Source: Desulfurellaceae bacterium (lineage in GTDB: Bacteria; Campylobacterota_A; Desulfurellia; JAGGSF01). Taken from it: 10,934 nt of DNA. Position 1 is the first letter of the stretch, and every line of letters begins with the position of its first letter. The notes under the pieces were generated by a model. The model was not told the origin of the DNA, ran no database searches, and saw only the letters and a list, made by a program, of their open reading frames with translations. Below are positions 1 through 6,448 of this stretch, one piece after another. Location of the stretch: contig JAGMDW010000142.1 of NCBI GenBank assembly GCA_023128455.1, positions 1 through 10,934 on the forward strand, given 5' to 3'. The translations under genes and the position numbers were made by a program.

Positions 1-36
1 CCTGTACCGCGGGTTCGAATCCCGCTCTCTCCGCCA
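1..36 (+). tRNA. tRNA-Ser, 3' fragment cut by the window edge
   Basis: Only the last part is present: the end of a probable long variable arm, a perfect T arm (GCGGG / TTCGAAT / CCCGC, 9-25), the 3' acceptor strand TCTCTCC, discriminator G and an encoded CCA (34-36). The acceptor strand implies a 5' GGAGAGA-type start. With the G discriminator this is the usual bacterial serine tRNA pattern, and a serine tRNA beside the SRP RNA and dnaX is also known in Bacillus. The anticodon is outside the window, so the isoacceptor is unknown and the serine identity is inferred. It lies 5 bases before the next tRNA, which suggests co-transcription and processing from one precursor. Confidence 0.8.
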
Positions 37-41
37 TATGT

Positions 42-115
42 GCGCCCATAGCTCAGATGGATAGAGCGGTAGATTGCGGATCTGCAGGTCAGGAGTTCGA
101 GTCTCCTTGGGCGCA
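42..115 (+). tRNA. tRNA-Arg, anticodon GCG
   Basis: A complete 74-base cloverleaf. The acceptor stem GCGCCCA (42-48) pairs with TGGGCGC (108-114). The D stem is GCTC/GAGC (51-54, 64-67). The anticodon stem GTAGA (69-73) pairs with TCTGC (81-85) with one G.T pair. The T stem AGGAG/CTCCT (91-95, 103-107) encloses TTCGAGT. The loop TTGCGGA (74-80) places the anticodon at 76-78 as GCG, which reads CGC and CGU. Most bacteria instead use an ACG tRNA edited to inosine by TadA. The discriminator is A115 and is followed by CCT, so CCA is not encoded and must be added after transcription, unlike the neighbouring serine tRNA. Confidence 0.95.
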
Positions 116-123
116 CCTGATAT

Positions 124-231
124 TTGTCCGTTGGGCTCTACGCGTTGCATGCTTTCCGAATTCCGTCAGGTCCGGAAGGAAGCAGCGGCAGGAAATGATG
201 TGCAAGTGCTGTAGATCAGCCTGATGGACAA
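124..231 (+). ncRNA. ffs: Bacterial signal recognition particle RNA (4.5S type)
   Basis: The hallmark helix 8 sequence CAGGTCCGGAAGGAAGCAGC lies at 167-186, with a GGAA tetraloop at 174-177 closed by TCC/GGA. This is the Ffh-binding site. The ends pair as TTGTCC (124-129) with GGACAA (226-231), followed inward by TTGGGCT with AGCCTGA including G.T pairs. Further stem blocks include CTAC/GTAG, TTTCC/GGAAA and CCG/CGG. At about 108 bases it is the short form without an Alu domain. With Ffh it should deliver nascent membrane proteins to FtsY. It begins 8 bases after the arginine tRNA and ends 18 bases before dnaX, so it is probably cut from a longer precursor. Exact ends are inferred from base pairing and may be off by a few bases. 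Confidence 0.95.
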
Positions 232-249
232 GTATCATGAGGAAACAAA

Positions 250-1452
250 ATGTGTATTGTCTTAGCCAGAAAGTATAGACCTAAAAATTTAAGTGAAATT
301 ATAGGACAACCCGTTGTGGTGCGTATATTAGAAAATGCTATCCGCATGAATAGAATTCCGCATGTTTTCCTTCTTTCCGGCCCAATGGGGGTGGGGAAAA
401 CTTCCACTGCTCGTGTAATAGCCAAGTCATTAAATTGTGAGAAAGGACCTACCATACATCCTTGTGAGACATGCAAAAGTTGTAAGGAAATCAATGAAGG
501 AAGAGGAATAGATGTAATAGAGATAGACGGAGCGTCCAACAGAAAGGTGGAAGAAGCGAGGAGAATTATAGAAAGTATGAAGTATCCTCCCCTTTTCTCT
601 CTTTACAAGGTGTATATTATTGATGAGGTACACATGCTAACCATGGAAGCATTTAATGCACTGCTTAAAACAATTGAGGAACCGCCGCAATATGTAAAGT
701 TTGTCCTTGCCACTACCAATATGCAAAAGATGCCTCCTACCGTTCTTTCTCGCTGCATGATCCTGGATTTTAAAAAAATTCCTGAATTGCTGGTAAAAAA
801 ACATATATTGGAAATTTGCAAGAAAGAACAGATAACTATGCAGGAAGATGCAGCGATGCTTATTTCCAGCTTGTGCGAGGGTTCTTTGAGAAATGCGGAG
901 ATGCTTCTGGATAGGACAATGTCTTATTGTGGAAAAAATATTTCTTTGAAAGATGTAGAAAATAGTCTTTATGTTTTGAAAGAAGGGAATATACAAGCAT
1001 TCTTAGATGCAATAGTAAACGGAAATGTAGAAGAGGTAGAAAAATGGTTAGAGAAAATAGAAAGCAAGGGTGTAGATATATTTTATCTTTTTAATATGCT
1101 TTTGCGTAGGATTGAAATTTATATAAAAGAGAAAGTATATCCTATGGAACAGATAATAGGTGTGATGGATGTGTTTTATAGAGCATTTATGGATATGAGA
1201 GCCGGCGTAGACGGTGAAGTTGTGTTGAGAACAGCCGCCTACAAAGCCTGCATGGTAAAGAATTTGGTGAAAATAGAGGATGTCTTAGAAGAAATTAAGA
1301 CAACCAACAAATTAAACAAACAAGGAATGGGAAAAGAACACAAAATTGAGAAAAAAACAACGCAATCGAAAGGGAATTTACAAACGGAGAACTTTCCAGT
1401 AGTAAAATATATATTGGAAGAGTTTGATGGAAAAATTATAGGGAGGTTATGA
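250..1452 (+). CDS. dnaX: DNA polymerase III clamp loader subunit DnaX (gamma-length)
   Basis: DnaX is the AAA+ ATPase of the clamp loader, which opens the beta sliding clamp and loads it on primed DNA. Visible motifs are Walker A GPMGVGKT (44-51), a zinc module with Cys63, Cys72, Cys75 and Cys78, Walker B with DEVH (125-128), sensor 1 around ATTN (154-157) and the SRC arginine finger (167-169). The protein is 400 residues. It covers the ATPase, lid and oligomerisation domains but has almost nothing of the C-terminal tau domains IV and V, which bind DnaB helicase and the polymerase in longer homologs. The ATG follows TGAGGA at 238-243. The SRP RNA upstream and ybaB downstream reproduce a well-known bacterial gene order. 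The stop codon overlaps the start of ybaB. Confidence 0.95.
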   Translation: MCIVLARKYRPKNLSEIIGQPVVVRILENAIRMNRIPHVFLLSGPMGVGKTSTARVIAKSLNCEKGPTIHPCETCKSCKEINEGRGIDVIEIDGASNRKVEEARRIIESMKYPPLFSLYKVYIIDEVHMLTMEAFNALLKTIEEPPQYVKFVLATTNMQKMPPTVLSRCMILDFKKIPELLVKKHILEICKKEQITMQEDAAMLISSLCEGSLRNAEMLLDRTMSYCGKNISLKDVENSLYVLKEGNIQAFLDAIVNGNVEEVEKWLEKIESKGVDIFYLFNMLLRRIEIYIKEKVYPMEQIIGVMDVFYRAFMDMRAGVDGEVVLRTAAYKACMVKNLVKIEDVLEEIKTTNKLNKQGMGKEHKIEKKTTQSKGNLQTENFPVVKYILEEFDGKIIGRL

Positions 1453-1790
1453 TGCCTAAAGGACCGGGTGGTTTAGACATGAATACGCTTATGGCTCAGG
1501 CGAAAAAATTGCAGAACGAATTAAAAAAAGTTCAGGAAGAAGCGGCAAAGGAAATGGTGGATGTAACTGTCGGGGGAGGAATGGTTTCTGTGAAAGCAAC
1601 CGGAGAAGGTAAAATTGCAGAGATCAAAATATCTAAGGATATAGTTGATCCTGAAGATATAGAAATGTTAGAAGATCTGATACTTTCCGGGGTGAATGAA
1701 GCGCTGAGGAAAGCCAAGGAAATGGTGCAGGAAAAGATGAGCGGTGTAACGGGAGGTATGGGTTTAGGCGGTCTTTCTAATTTAATCTAA
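1452..1790 (+). CDS. ybaB: YbaB/EbfC family nucleoid-associated protein
   Basis: A small dimeric DNA-binding protein of the YbaB/EbfC family, found next to dnaX in many bacteria. It has an N-terminal helix rich in K, E and Q (about residues 10-35), a central beta segment with VTVGGGMVSVKATGEG, an acidic stretch DPEDIEMLEDLI and a glycine-rich tail. Two in-frame ATG codons stand side by side at 1449 and 1452. I chose 1452 (112 residues) because GGGAGG at 1441-1446 is only 2 bases from the first ATG but 5 from the second. The start overlaps the dnaX stop, so translation is probably coupled. The usual third gene of this cluster, recR, does not follow. Its exact cellular role in this organism cannot be read from sequence. 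Confidence 0.93.
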   Translation: MPKGPGGLDMNTLMAQAKKLQNELKKVQEEAAKEMVDVTVGGGMVSVKATGEGKIAEIKISKDIVDPEDIEMLEDLILSGVNEALRKAKEMVQEKMSGVTGGMGLGGLSNLI

Positions 1791-1796
1791 AGTTAA

Positions 1797-1831
1797 TTTA
1801 CAGTTGCTTTTATTAAATTATACATTATAAT
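1797..1831 (+). promoter_or_regulatory. Probable sigma-70-type promoter of the por operon
   Basis: The 80 bases between ybaB and porG hold a consensus -10 box TATAAT (1826-1831) with TTGCTT (1804-1809) 16 bases upstream. An overlapping alternative is TTTACA (1797-1802) with TATACA (1819-1824), also 16 bases apart. A start near 1838 would leave a leader of about 33 bases. I see no terminator hairpin after ybaB, so read-through from the dnaX transcript may also feed the por genes. No riboswitch-like fold is evident. Confidence 0.55.
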
Positions 1832-1870
1832 TAAGCCAAGTTTTATCAATTCTGGTAGGAGGTGTTTTTT

Positions 1871-2440
1871 ATGAAATTAAATGTAAGATGGCATGCCAGG
1901 GCAGGTCAAGGAGCGGTTACTGCTGCTCATAATTTGGCTGAAGTTATAGCTCAAGAGAAAGGAGTTTATGCCAGGGCATTTGCCGTTTATGGTGCAGAGA
2001 AAAGAGGAGCGGCAGTAATGGCGTTTACCAGGCTTTCGGACCATCCAATAAGAGACCATTCAGAATATATGGAGCCGGATGTGGTGCTTCTTCTTGATCC
2101 TACATTGGTTGGGTTAGTAAACATAGCAGAAGGAACAAAAAAAGGAGCAAGGGTTATTGTAAACACATCTTTAAAGAAAGAGGATCTAATTAAACAGTTA
2201 AATTTAAAAGGATTTAAGGTTTATATACTGGATGCTAATAGAATAAGTAGGGATGAAATTGGTAGAGCCATTCCTAATGTTCCTATGTTAGGTGCATTTT
2301 TTCATGTGATGAATTTAAGAGATAAAGAGGAATTGTCCCAAGAGATGAAAGAATTATTAGAGAGCACTGGAAAGTTTAGTGATAAATTGATTCAAGGCAA
2401 TATTAAAGCACTTCGGAAGGGATTTGAGGAGGTTGAATAA
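1871..2440 (+). CDS. porG: Pyruvate (2-oxoacid):ferredoxin oxidoreductase gamma subunit
   Basis: This is the gamma subunit of the four-subunit enzyme that oxidises pyruvate with CoA to acetyl-CoA and CO2 and reduces ferredoxin, or runs in reverse as pyruvate synthase. Family features are the N-terminal WHARAGQGAVTAA (residues 7-19), a variant of the usual GRGGQG segment, and FAVYGAEKRGAAVMAFTR with the conserved RRG/KRG-type turn. The open frame reaches back to a GTG at 1862, but that codon lies inside the ribosome binding site TAGGAGG. The ATG at 1871 is 8 bases downstream and gives 189 residues. It opens the porGDAB operon and its stop overlaps the porD start by one base. A 2-oxoisovalerate or 2-oxoglutarate substrate cannot be excluded from this subunit. 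Confidence 0.92.
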   Translation: MKLNVRWHARAGQGAVTAAHNLAEVIAQEKGVYARAFAVYGAEKRGAAVMAFTRLSDHPIRDHSEYMEPDVVLLLDPTLVGLVNIAEGTKKGARVIVNTSLKKEDLIKQLNLKGFKVYILDANRISRDEIGRAIPNVPMLGAFFHVMNLRDKEELSQEMKELLESTGKFSDKLIQGNIKALRKGFEEVE

Positions 2441-2787
2441 TGAAAATAGGGGAAAAGGCGAAATGGGATGAGCTATTGACCGGTGGTGTGATAGAAGATC
2501 CAGGAAATAGTGTTAATTATAAAACAGGCTCGTGGGGAATAGAAAAACCAATATGGAACAAGGATGCATGTATAAATTGTATGTTTTGCTGGGTTTACTG
2601 TCCCGATTCAGCTATTAAGGTAGACAAAGACGGAAACATGGCTGGTATAGATTGCGATTTTTGTAAGGGATGCGGCCTATGTGTAAAGGAATGTCCTAAA
2701 CCTAATGCATTGGCTATGGTTTTGAAAGCGGACATAGAGAAAAAAGGCATGGATGTAGTATTCAAAGAAACATTTGGAGGGAAATAA
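2440..2787 (+). CDS. porD: Pyruvate:ferredoxin oxidoreductase delta subunit, 2[4Fe-4S] ferredoxin-like
   Basis: This 115-residue electron-transfer subunit carries two [4Fe-4S] cluster motifs. The first is Cys44, Cys47, Cys50 and Cys54 followed by Pro. The second is Cys75, Cys78, Cys81 and Cys85 followed by Pro. An extra Cys72 sits just before the second motif. The N-terminal part with GSWGIEKPIWN is typical of delta subunits and separates it from free ferredoxins. It passes electrons from the TPP/[4Fe-4S] centre of the beta subunit to external ferredoxin. The ATG overlaps the porG stop by one base (TAATG) and follows GAGGAGG at 2426-2432. Its own stop overlaps porA in the same way, so gamma, delta and alpha are likely made in matched amounts. 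Confidence 0.95.
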   Translation: MKIGEKAKWDELLTGGVIEDPGNSVNYKTGSWGIEKPIWNKDACINCMFCWVYCPDSAIKVDKDGNMAGIDCDFCKGCGLCVKECPKPNALAMVLKADIEKKGMDVVFKETFGGK

Positions 2788-3980
2788 TGGGAAAGAAAGT
2801 AGCATTAATGGGTAATACTGCAACGGCACATGCAATCAGGCAGATCAATCCAGATGTTATCGCTGCTTATCCTATTACACCGTCTTCTGATATTCCGATG
2901 GCGGTGGCTTCATTTATTGCCGATGGTTTGATGGATACAGAACTGGTTACGGTAGAATCAGAACATTCTGCGATGAGTGCCTGTGTGGGAGCATCTGCAG
3001 CAGGTGGAAGAGTAATGACCATAACCGCGGCCCAAGGCTTAGCTCTTATGAGTGAGATTGTGTATATTGCTTCTTCCTTGAGATTGCCAATTGTGACTAT
3101 AATTGCAGCAAGGGCATTGAGTTCACCACTAAATATTCATGGAGACCATTCAGATGTTATGGAAGTAAGAGATGCAGGATGGATTCAGTTGTTTTGTGAA
3201 GATTCACAGGAAATTTATGATTCTACTATTCAAGCCATAAAAATCTCTGAGAATAAAAATGTTTTAACACCTGTGATGGTTATTATGGATGGGTTCAACA
3301 CCTCCCATTCTGTTGAGATATGGGAGATGGAAGAGGATAAAAGAGTTAAGGAATTTATTGGTGAATATACGCCTAAATATCCGCTTTTAGATGTGTCACG
3401 CAAAATTACATACGGAGCATGGGCACCGCCTGCAGAATACTCTGAACACAAGGTAAGCCAGTTACATGGATTATTGCAATCACCCTCCATGGTGAAAAAA
3501 GTAGGCGAGGATTTTGGGAAAGCATTCGGAAGGAATTATGGGATTTTTGAAGCATACAAGTTAGATGATGCAGATTATGCTATTGTCATTATGGGTTCGG
3601 CAGCTGGTACTGCAAAGGATGTAGTGGATGCTTTAAGAGAAAATGGGGTAAAAGCAGGGCTTTTGAAAATGAGGATGTTCAGGCCATTTCCTGCCGATGA
3701 GGTAAAAGAGGCTTTGGGCAATGTAAAAGTGGTTGCCACTTTAGATAGGGTAATTTCAGCTGGAGCATATGGCTCACCCCTGTTTAATGAGATTCGCTCC
3801 GCTTTATATGATGTTCCTCAAAGACCTATTGTTATAGATTATATTTATGGACTGGGAGGTAGGGATACTCAACCGAAACATTTTAAAGCAGTTTACGAAA
3901 ATCTGAAAAAGATTGCTAAAACGGGCAAAGTGGGAAAAATATTAGACTTTATAAATATAAGAGGGAAATGGGAGGAATAG
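2787..3980 (+). CDS. porA: Pyruvate:ferredoxin oxidoreductase alpha subunit
   Basis: This 397-residue subunit contains the pyrimidine-binding part of the TPP site and a C-terminal transketolase-like domain. The conserved AYPITPSS begins at Ala27; its Thr31 lies in the substrate pocket of family structures. VESEHSAM (56-63) carries the Glu-His pair that meets the cofactor. Further family landmarks are TAAQGLALM, the GDHSD...RDAGWIQLF block, RMFRPFP and YGLGGRD near the end. The start follows GGAGGG at 2776-2781 and overlaps the porD stop by one base. The overall pattern fits a pyruvate enzyme best, but alpha subunits of the 2-oxoisovalerate enzyme are close relatives, so the substrate is inferred. 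Confidence 0.93.
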   Translation: MGKKVALMGNTATAHAIRQINPDVIAAYPITPSSDIPMAVASFIADGLMDTELVTVESEHSAMSACVGASAAGGRVMTITAAQGLALMSEIVYIASSLRLPIVTIIAARALSSPLNIHGDHSDVMEVRDAGWIQLFCEDSQEIYDSTIQAIKISENKNVLTPVMVIMDGFNTSHSVEIWEMEEDKRVKEFIGEYTPKYPLLDVSRKITYGAWAPPAEYSEHKVSQLHGLLQSPSMVKKVGEDFGKAFGRNYGIFEAYKLDDADYAIVIMGSAAGTAKDVVDALRENGVKAGLLKMRMFRPFPADEVKEALGNVKVVATLDRVISAGAYGSPLFNEIRSALYDVPQRPIVIDYIYGLGGRDTQPKHFKAVYENLKKIAKTGKVGKILDFINIRGKWEE

Positions 3981-4907
3981 ATGGCTTTTTTAAATGAGCT
4001 GGCAAAGAGAGAAGAGAGACTTGCTCCTGGACACAGGTTGTGTCCTGGTTGTGGGCAGCCGATTATTGTTAGAGCGCTTTTAAATATAACGGATTATGAA
4101 ATAGTGATTGCCCATGCTACTGGTTGTATGGAGGTATGTTCAGGACTTTTTCCCTACACCAGCTGGCGTGTTCCATGGATACACAGTGCTTTTGAGAATG
4201 CCGCTGCTACTATTGCCGGGGCGGAGGCAATGTATAAGGTTTGGAAGAGAAAGGGTAAGACGGACAAAGATATAAAATTTGTGGCTTTAGCCAGTGATGG
4301 AGGAACATACGATATAGGACTACAGGCTCTCTCTGGTGCTTTGGAAAGATGGCATAATTTTTTATATGTCTGTATAGATAATCAGGCTTATCAGAACACA
4401 GGGGTTCAGAGATCCAGTGCCTCACCTTTTGGTTCCAATACCACTACAACACCGGTAGGAAAGGTAAAGAAGGGTAAAGAACAACCCCGAAAAGATATCG
4501 TTTCCATCGCTGAAGGACATCATATTCCCTATGTAGCCCAAGGTTCTCCTCATGCCTGGCGTGATTTGATGAACAAGATGAAGCAAGGTCTTGAGGTAGA
4601 AGGACCGGCCTATTTGAATGTTATACAGCCTTGTTGCCTGGGTTGGAGATTTCCACCGGATATGACTATTGAAGTAGCAAGGATGTCTGCGGAAACCTGC
4701 GTATGGCCTCTGTATGAGGTGATAGACGGAGCGATAAAGATAAATTACAAGCCAAAGAAAAAGTTGCCCATTGAAGAGTACTTTAAAATGCAAGGAAGAT
4801 TTAGCCATTTTTTAAAGCCAGAGAATAAAGACATGCTTAAAGAGGCACAAAGATTGACTGACAAACAGTGGGAGTGGTTGTTAAAGAGAGAGGCGGCAGG
4901 GCTTTAA
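3981..4907 (+). CDS. porB: Pyruvate:ferredoxin oxidoreductase beta subunit (TPP and [4Fe-4S] binding)
   Basis: The 308-residue catalytic beta subunit. Candidate cluster ligands are Cys21 and Cys24 (CPGC), Cys49 (ATGC) and Cys218 or Cys219 (QPCC). The TPP/Mg site is SDGGTYDIG (105-113) with DNQAYQNTG (133-141). The usual first residue of the GDG motif is Gly; here it is Ser105 (AGT). PFGSNTTTTPVG matches family members. The ATG directly follows the porA stop, with GGAGGA just upstream. It ends the operon, and its last 27 bases overlap the tail of folC on the other strand. I see no terminator hairpin downstream. Confidence 0.94.
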   Translation: MAFLNELAKREERLAPGHRLCPGCGQPIIVRALLNITDYEIVIAHATGCMEVCSGLFPYTSWRVPWIHSAFENAAATIAGAEAMYKVWKRKGKTDKDIKFVALASDGGTYDIGLQALSGALERWHNFLYVCIDNQAYQNTGVQRSSASPFGSNTTTTPVGKVKKGKEQPRKDIVSIAEGHHIPYVAQGSPHAWRDLMNKMKQGLEVEGPAYLNVIQPCCLGWRFPPDMTIEVARMSAETCVWPLYEVIDGAIKINYKPKKKLPIEEYFKMQGRFSHFLKPENKDMLKEAQRLTDKQWEWLLKREAAGL

Positions 4908-6119
4908 AGAACAGGCCTTCGCTTGAGGAATGAGATACAGTGAGCCACAGATAACAATGAAGTCTTGTTCTGACAAAGCGTGGAGGAATGCTTCGTTTAG
5001 TGAGCAAAATGTTTTGCAGGTTCCTTTGAACTGTAATTGTCGGACAGTGTGACAGAGAATGTGTGTAGGTATTGCTCTCTCATTGTTTATTTTTATTATC
5101 TTTACATCTGAAAAATGAGAGAGCAATATTTTCAACATTCCTTTTGTGTCTTTATCCTTTAGGACACCGAAAAGTAGTGTTTTTTCCTGCTTATAGTTTT
5201 TTAAAAAGTCTGATAGCGCCATCGCACTCTCTACATTATGACATCCGTCTATTATTACCGTTTTCCCTTTGTTTTTTATTATCTCTATTCTGGCCGGCCA
5301 AAAACTCTTTTCTATAGTTCCTTTTTTGATCGGGATATTCAAGTTTGATGCTATATGCATGGATAAAGAGGCATTGTAGATTTGATTTTTCCCTTTCATT
5401 GAAAGTTTTATATTTTTTATGTTTATATTTTCATTACTAAAAGTAAACTCATCTTTGTTTATTTTTATGTAATGTTGTTTTAGAGGATAAAATGGGCAAT
5501 TTTTTTGTTTTGCTCTTTCTTCTATTACCCCCAGAGCTTCTTTTTTCAAAAATCCTGTAAACACGGGAATTTCCTCATGGATAATGCCGGCTTTTTCATA
5601 GGCAATCTGAGAAATTTCGTTTCCTAAGAATTCTGCATGATCCTTTGATATGGTAACAATTACGCTAGAAAGTGGCCGAACAACATTTACAGCATCAAAT
5701 CTTCCTCCCATTCCCACTTCCATAATGGCAAAGTCTACCTTCTCTTGTGCAAATATTAGATAAGCTATAGCTGTGAGAAATTCAAAATATGTGGGTTTTT
5801 CCGTTAAGGTTTCACATCTTTCAAATATCTCTTTGGCATAAGGATACAAATTTAAATAAGGTTCTTGATTGATCTTTATCCTTTCATTTACATGAAATAT
5901 ATGAGGAGAGGTAAATGTTCCTACTTTATATCCGCCATCAACTAATATATCGGTGAGAAAATTGCATACCGAGCCCTTTCCATTTGTTCCCCCCACCAAA
6001 ATCACATTTAGTTTTTGTTGTGGATTGTCAATTTTTCTTAGAAGCTCTTTTATACGGGATAATCCTGGTTTTATACAGTGAGGATTAAATGTTTTTAGCA
6101 GATTTTCTAATCGTTCCAT
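4881..6119 (-). CDS. folC: Folylpolyglutamate synthase / dihydrofolate synthase
   Basis: A Mur-ligase-superfamily ATP-dependent enzyme that adds glutamate to dihydropteroate and/or to folates, which keeps folates in the cell. Visible are the P-loop GGTNGKGSV (43-51), TSPHIFHVNERI (70-81), EVGMGGRFDA (135-144), KDH (160-162), EKAGI (176-180), and in the C-terminal domain WPARIE (275-280) and DGCHN (292-296), where most members have DGAHN. At 412 residues it has normal family length. It starts inside the end of acpS (13-base overlap) with no clear ribosome binding site, so coupling to acpS translation is likely. The 3' end overlaps porB on the opposite strand. Whether it has both activities or one cannot be told from sequence. 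Confidence 0.94.
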   Translation of the reverse strand: MERLENLLKTFNPHCIKPGLSRIKELLRKIDNPQQKLNVILVGGTNGKGSVCNFLTDILVDGGYKVGTFTSPHIFHVNERIKINQEPYLNLYPYAKEIFERCETLTEKPTYFEFLTAIAYLIFAQEKVDFAIMEVGMGGRFDAVNVVRPLSSVIVTISKDHAEFLGNEISQIAYEKAGIIHEEIPVFTGFLKKEALGVIEERAKQKNCPFYPLKQHYIKINKDEFTFSNENINIKNIKLSMKGKNQIYNASLSMHIASNLNIPIKKGTIEKSFWPARIEIIKNKGKTVIIDGCHNVESAMALSDFLKNYKQEKTLLFGVLKDKDTKGMLKILLSHFSDVKIIKINNERAIPTHILCHTVRQLQFKGTCKTFCSLNEAFLHALSEQDFIVICGSLYLIPQAKACSLKPCRLSL

Positions 6120-6448
6120 GCAAGAACTATCGCTGTTGCATACATATTGGTGTGACTTAGAGAAACAATGGCTTTTTTATGCGGTATATCTATAGCAGGT
6201 TTTCCCGAAGGAAGAGAGATTATCTCTATACTTTTCCATGGTACTCTCTTCCCTATGGTTTTAAATGCCGCTTCTTTAGCACAGAAGCGTACGGCAAGGG
6301 AGGGATAGGGATTCTTCTTTTTATATGCATATTCTATCTCTCTCTCTGTAAATATCCTGTTTAAAAATCTCTCCCCGTATTTTTCTGTTAGTTCTTTTAC
6401 TCTCTTTATCTCTTCTATATCAATACCGATGAAGAATTCTGGCTTCAT
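6107..6448 (-). CDS. acpS: Holo-[acyl-carrier-protein] synthase
   Basis: AcpS moves 4'-phosphopantetheine from CoA to apo acyl carrier protein and so activates fatty acid synthesis. The 113-residue protein has the usual small size. The N-terminal FIGIDIEEI contains the metal ligand Asp10. FCAKEAAFK has the second ligand Glu59. SGKPAI (81-86) and SLSH (96-99) complete the family signature. The ATG lies inside the last codons of pdxJ (29-base overlap) and no ribosome binding site is obvious, so it is probably translated by ribosomes that have just finished pdxJ. The pdxJ-acpS pair is also adjacent in E. coli and other Gram-negative bacteria. The last 13 bases overlap folC. Confidence 0.95.
   Translation of the reverse strand: MKPEFFIGIDIEEIKRVKELTEKYGERFLNRIFTEREIEYAYKKKNPYPSLAVRFCAKEAAFKTIGKRVPWKSIEIISLPSGKPAIDIPHKKAIVSLSHTNMYATAIVLAWND

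Noticed and set aside
637..996. A 119-codon open frame antisense to dnaX
   Set aside because: It lies opposite conserved DnaX sequence and has no ribosome binding site or family resemblance.
1351..1357. A7 run near the end of dnaX as a programmed frameshift site, as in E. coli and Thermus
   Set aside because: The -1 frame stops at 1425-1427 and the +1 frame stops even earlier. Neither gives a longer product or fuses to ybaB, and no stimulating hairpin is clear.
1862..1870. GTG at 1862 as the porG start
   Set aside because: It is part of the ribosome binding site TAGGAGGTG; the ATG at 1871 has ideal spacing.
4422..4808. A 128-codon open frame antisense to porB
   Set aside because: It lies fully within a conserved catalytic subunit on the other strand, has no recognisable domain, and reads as a chance frame.
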